From: Pseudomonas caricapapayae
GTDB lineage: Bacteria; Pseudomonadota; Gammaproteobacteria; Pseudomonadales; Pseudomonadaceae
Assembly: GCF_001400735.1 (NCBI RefSeq)
Contig: NZ_LJPW01000012.1
Span: 53,532-117,531, forward strand
Reading direction: 5' to 3'
DNA length: 64,000 nt
Part shown: positions 62,665 through 64,000 of the stretch, piece after piece
Numbering within the stretch: position 1 is the first letter of the stretch
Layout of the letters: the number at the start of each line of letters is the position of its first letter
The notes under the pieces: model-generated
What the model saw: only the letters and a program-made list of their open reading frames with translations
What the model was told of the DNA's origin: nothing
The model's database searches: none
Position numbers and translations under genes: made by a program

Positions 62665-62906
62665 GCCACGTATCCGCGTCTCTTCGGGGAGCAAAAAAAT
62701 CCCTGCAGGCGTTGGCTGAGTTTGCCATTTCTCAAGGATGGGCAGTGCAGCGCACCCACGGTGGCCACGTCAAATTCACCAAGGGTGGATGCTCACCCAT
62801 CTACACCTCTTTCACCCCCAGCGACCACAGGGCCGGCCTCAACGCTCGCGCTCAACTGCGCCGCGCACAAACCCTAAGCCATGATGGAGAACGCCATGCT
62901 GAATAA
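62661..62906 (+). CDS. HicA-like toxin
   Basis: An 81-residue HicA-type dsRNA-binding-fold protein: FAISQGWAVQRTHGGHVKFT with the catalytic-position His in GGHVKF, then YTSFTPSDHRAGLNARAQLR. HicA toxins cleave mRNA. It is coupled to the genes before and after by short overlaps. The partner downstream is a ribbon-helix-helix protein rather than a typical HicB. Confidence 0.7.
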   Translation: MSHVSASLRGAKKSLQALAEFAISQGWAVQRTHGGHVKFTKGGCSPIYTSFTPSDHRAGLNARAQLRRAQTLSHDGERHAE

Positions 62907-63159
62907 CGACGCTGTGAGTATTCGTGACGACGACAGAGACGAAAAATTCGTCATCCGCCTGCCGACAGGAATGCGGGGGCGGGTGCGAGGGGCTGCAAAA
63001 GCAAACCATCGCTCCATGAACTCAGAAATCGTTAGCCGGATTGACGCGACGCTACGTCATGAGCAGGAGATTGCGCGCCTGAAGGCCGTGATCGATGTGT
63101 TGCTCAACGGTGAGGTGCCAGCGAGCAATGTCGTTCAACTTCCTGAGGCGGGTCAATAA
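62896..63159 (+). CDS. Arc-like ribbon-helix-helix protein (possible antitoxin/regulator)
   Basis: 87 residues from the ATG at 62896, which has GGAG 6 nt upstream; two in-frame ATGs at 62881/62884 are less well placed. It carries an Arc/MetJ-type RHH domain (EKFVIRLPTGMRGRVRGAAK, then HRSMNSEIVSRIDATLRHE). It overlaps the HicA-like gene by 11 nt, so the pair could act as a toxin-antitoxin unit, or it could be an ICE repressor. Confidence 0.75.
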   Translation: MLNNDAVSIRDDDRDEKFVIRLPTGMRGRVRGAAKANHRSMNSEIVSRIDATLRHEQEIARLKAVIDVLLNGEVPASNVVQLPEAGQ

Positions 63160-63161
63160 TC

Positions 63162-64000
63162 ATGGCGAGCAAACTCACTGCCGACGAAATAACGGGCAAG
63201 TTGCTACAAGGCTCATTCAGTCGATCAGGTCCGTCCGTCGATCGACTGCCAGACCCCATTGCAGACACACCCATGGTACTGACCCTGGACGAGTTGTCCG
63301 CGTATGAGCACAACCCTCGTACCGTGACCAACGTCAAGTACCAGGAGATCAAGGACTCCATCCGGGTGCGGGGACTGGATCAGCCGCCGCAGGTCACACG
63401 TCGTCCGGGTGAGAAGAACTTCATCATCCGCAACGGCGGCAATACACGCTTGTCGATTCTGCGCGAGCTGTACAGCGAGACCGGTGACCAGCGCTTTTAC
63501 AAAATCAGCGTGCTGTTCCGGCCATGGGATCAGGCTCGCGGGGAGATCATTGCCCTCACCGGTCACTTGGCCGAGAACGACCTGCGCGGCAGTCTGATGT
63601 TCATTGAGCGAGCCGTGGGCATCGAGAACGCTCAAGCAATCTATGAGCAGGAGTCTGGGGGGCCTATTTCTCAGCGCGAGTTGTCCAGGAGGTTGAAAGC
63701 AGACGGCTATCCCATATCGAACTCTCATATCAGCCGAATGCAAGAAACAGTGCGCTGCCTTCTGCCGGTGATCCCCGCTGCGCTCTACTCCGGATTGGGC
63801 AAACCTCAAGTCGAACGTCTGCTGGCCCTTCGCAAAGCCGCCGCACAGACGTGGCAGACGCACACCGAAGGAAAAGCAAACGTCACCGACTTCGAGGTCT
63901 TGTTTCAGGATGTGCTGTCCTTGTTCGATGGCGATGCTGCCGAGTTTGTCTGTGAGCGTGTTCAGGATGAGCTGATCAGTAACATGAAGGACGGCACGGG
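63162..64000 (+). CDS. ParB-family protein of the ICE (partial, runs off right edge)
   Basis: 279 residues are visible from the ATG at 63162, 2 nt after the RHH gene. The ParB N-terminal nuclease-like domain is clear: LTLDELSAYEHNPRTVTNVKYQEIKDSIR is the family start (Asn-Pro-Arg and the following helix; cited here as positions 45-73), then LDQPPQVTRR and IIRNGGNTRLSILREL. The middle has a helix-turn-helix (ISQRELSRRLKADGYPISNS). ICE ParB proteins of this type accompany ParA and may also nick DNA. Confidence 0.88.
   Translation, partial: MASKLTADEITGKLLQGSFSRSGPSVDRLPDPIADTPMVLTLDELSAYEHNPRTVTNVKYQEIKDSIRVRGLDQPPQVTRRPGEKNFIIRNGGNTRLSILRELYSETGDQRFYKISVLFRPWDQARGEIIALTGHLAENDLRGSLMFIERAVGIENAQAIYEQESGGPISQRELSRRLKADGYPISNSHISRMQETVRCLLPVIPAALYSGLGKPQVERLLALRKAAAQTWQTHTEGKANVTDFEVLFQDVLSLFDGDAAEFVCERVQDELISNMKDGT

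Larger units (their letters stand above)
55860..64000 (+). mobile_element. PAPI-1/PPHGI-1-like integrative conjugative element (partial)
   Basis: From the tRNA-Lys att repeat the genes read parA, hypothetical, DUF2786, dnaB-type helicase, hypotheticals, zinc-ribbon protein, HicA-like, RHH protein, parB, all plus strand with short overlaps. This order is the replication/maintenance end of the PAPI-1/pKLC102/PPHGI-1 family. The element continues past the right edge, where relaxase, type IV secretion and integrase genes are expected. Confidence 0.85.

Overview
The window is chromosomal DNA of a plant-associated pseudomonad, almost certainly the Pseudomonas syringae complex. The evidence is the hopAG-hopAH1-hopAI1 type III effector locus with an HrpL-type promoter, a syringae-style chemotaxis cluster, the pilA/pilBCD-coaE-yacG locus, and a PAPI-1/PPHGI-1-like integrative conjugative element (ICE) joined to tRNA-Lys DNA. 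All calls come from reading the sequence and recalling protein families; no database search was run.

Layout. 1-5034 (minus): operon of the Ter-associated nucleoside-like metabolite pathway (ATP-grasp, TerD-trypsin fusion, PRTase-PELOTA, HAD, StiP running off the left edge). 5153-8201: DUF1523 gene, a VapBC45-like toxin-antitoxin pair, a broken glutathione S-transferase and an HxlR-like remnant. 8381-13697: type IV pilus genes pilA (minus, sigma-54 promoter) and pilB-pilC-pilD, then coaE and yacG in tight coupling. 13829-19572: small membrane protein, Sel1-repeat protein, periplasmic protein, DUF1780, MOSC, a broken DUF3094 gene and a type II NADH dehydrogenase. 20066-28774: a chemotaxis operon (MCP, CheY, STAS, CheA, MCP, CheW, CheR, CheD, CheB).

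28808-34972 (minus): effector operon hopAG, hopAH1, hopAI1 and a further ADP-ribosyltransferase-like effector, behind a hrp box. 35368-47546: a double-glycine peptide (bacteriocin/microcin-type) island. It has three leader peptides of different composition, a small membrane protein that may confer immunity, a hybrid histidine kinase, a dedicated C39-peptidase ABC exporter with HlyD and TolC partners, an OB-fold lipoprotein and an autotransporter. Five copies of a 16-bp dyad, TAGTNCANNTGNACTA-like, lie at its promoters. In front of two of the peptides and the autotransporter a -10-like hexamer follows the dyad centre by 30-32 nt, which points to one shared regulator. I regard this as the most interesting system in the window.

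47869-55561: a mixed region with an MCP, DedA, an IS3 transposase remnant, a secreted delta-60/RTX-type protein, a prepilin-like fragment and a truncated, frameshifted HxlR regulator. 55643-55719 is tRNA-Pro. 55815-55859 is the 3' part of tRNA-Lys, taken as the ICE attachment site. From there to the right edge runs the ICE replication/partition module (parA, hypothetical, DUF2786, dnaB, further ICE genes, a HicA/RHH pair and a parB cut by the edge). This part also carries three copies of a repeated leader reading onto the minus strand, two of them ahead of members of a small unrecognised gene family.
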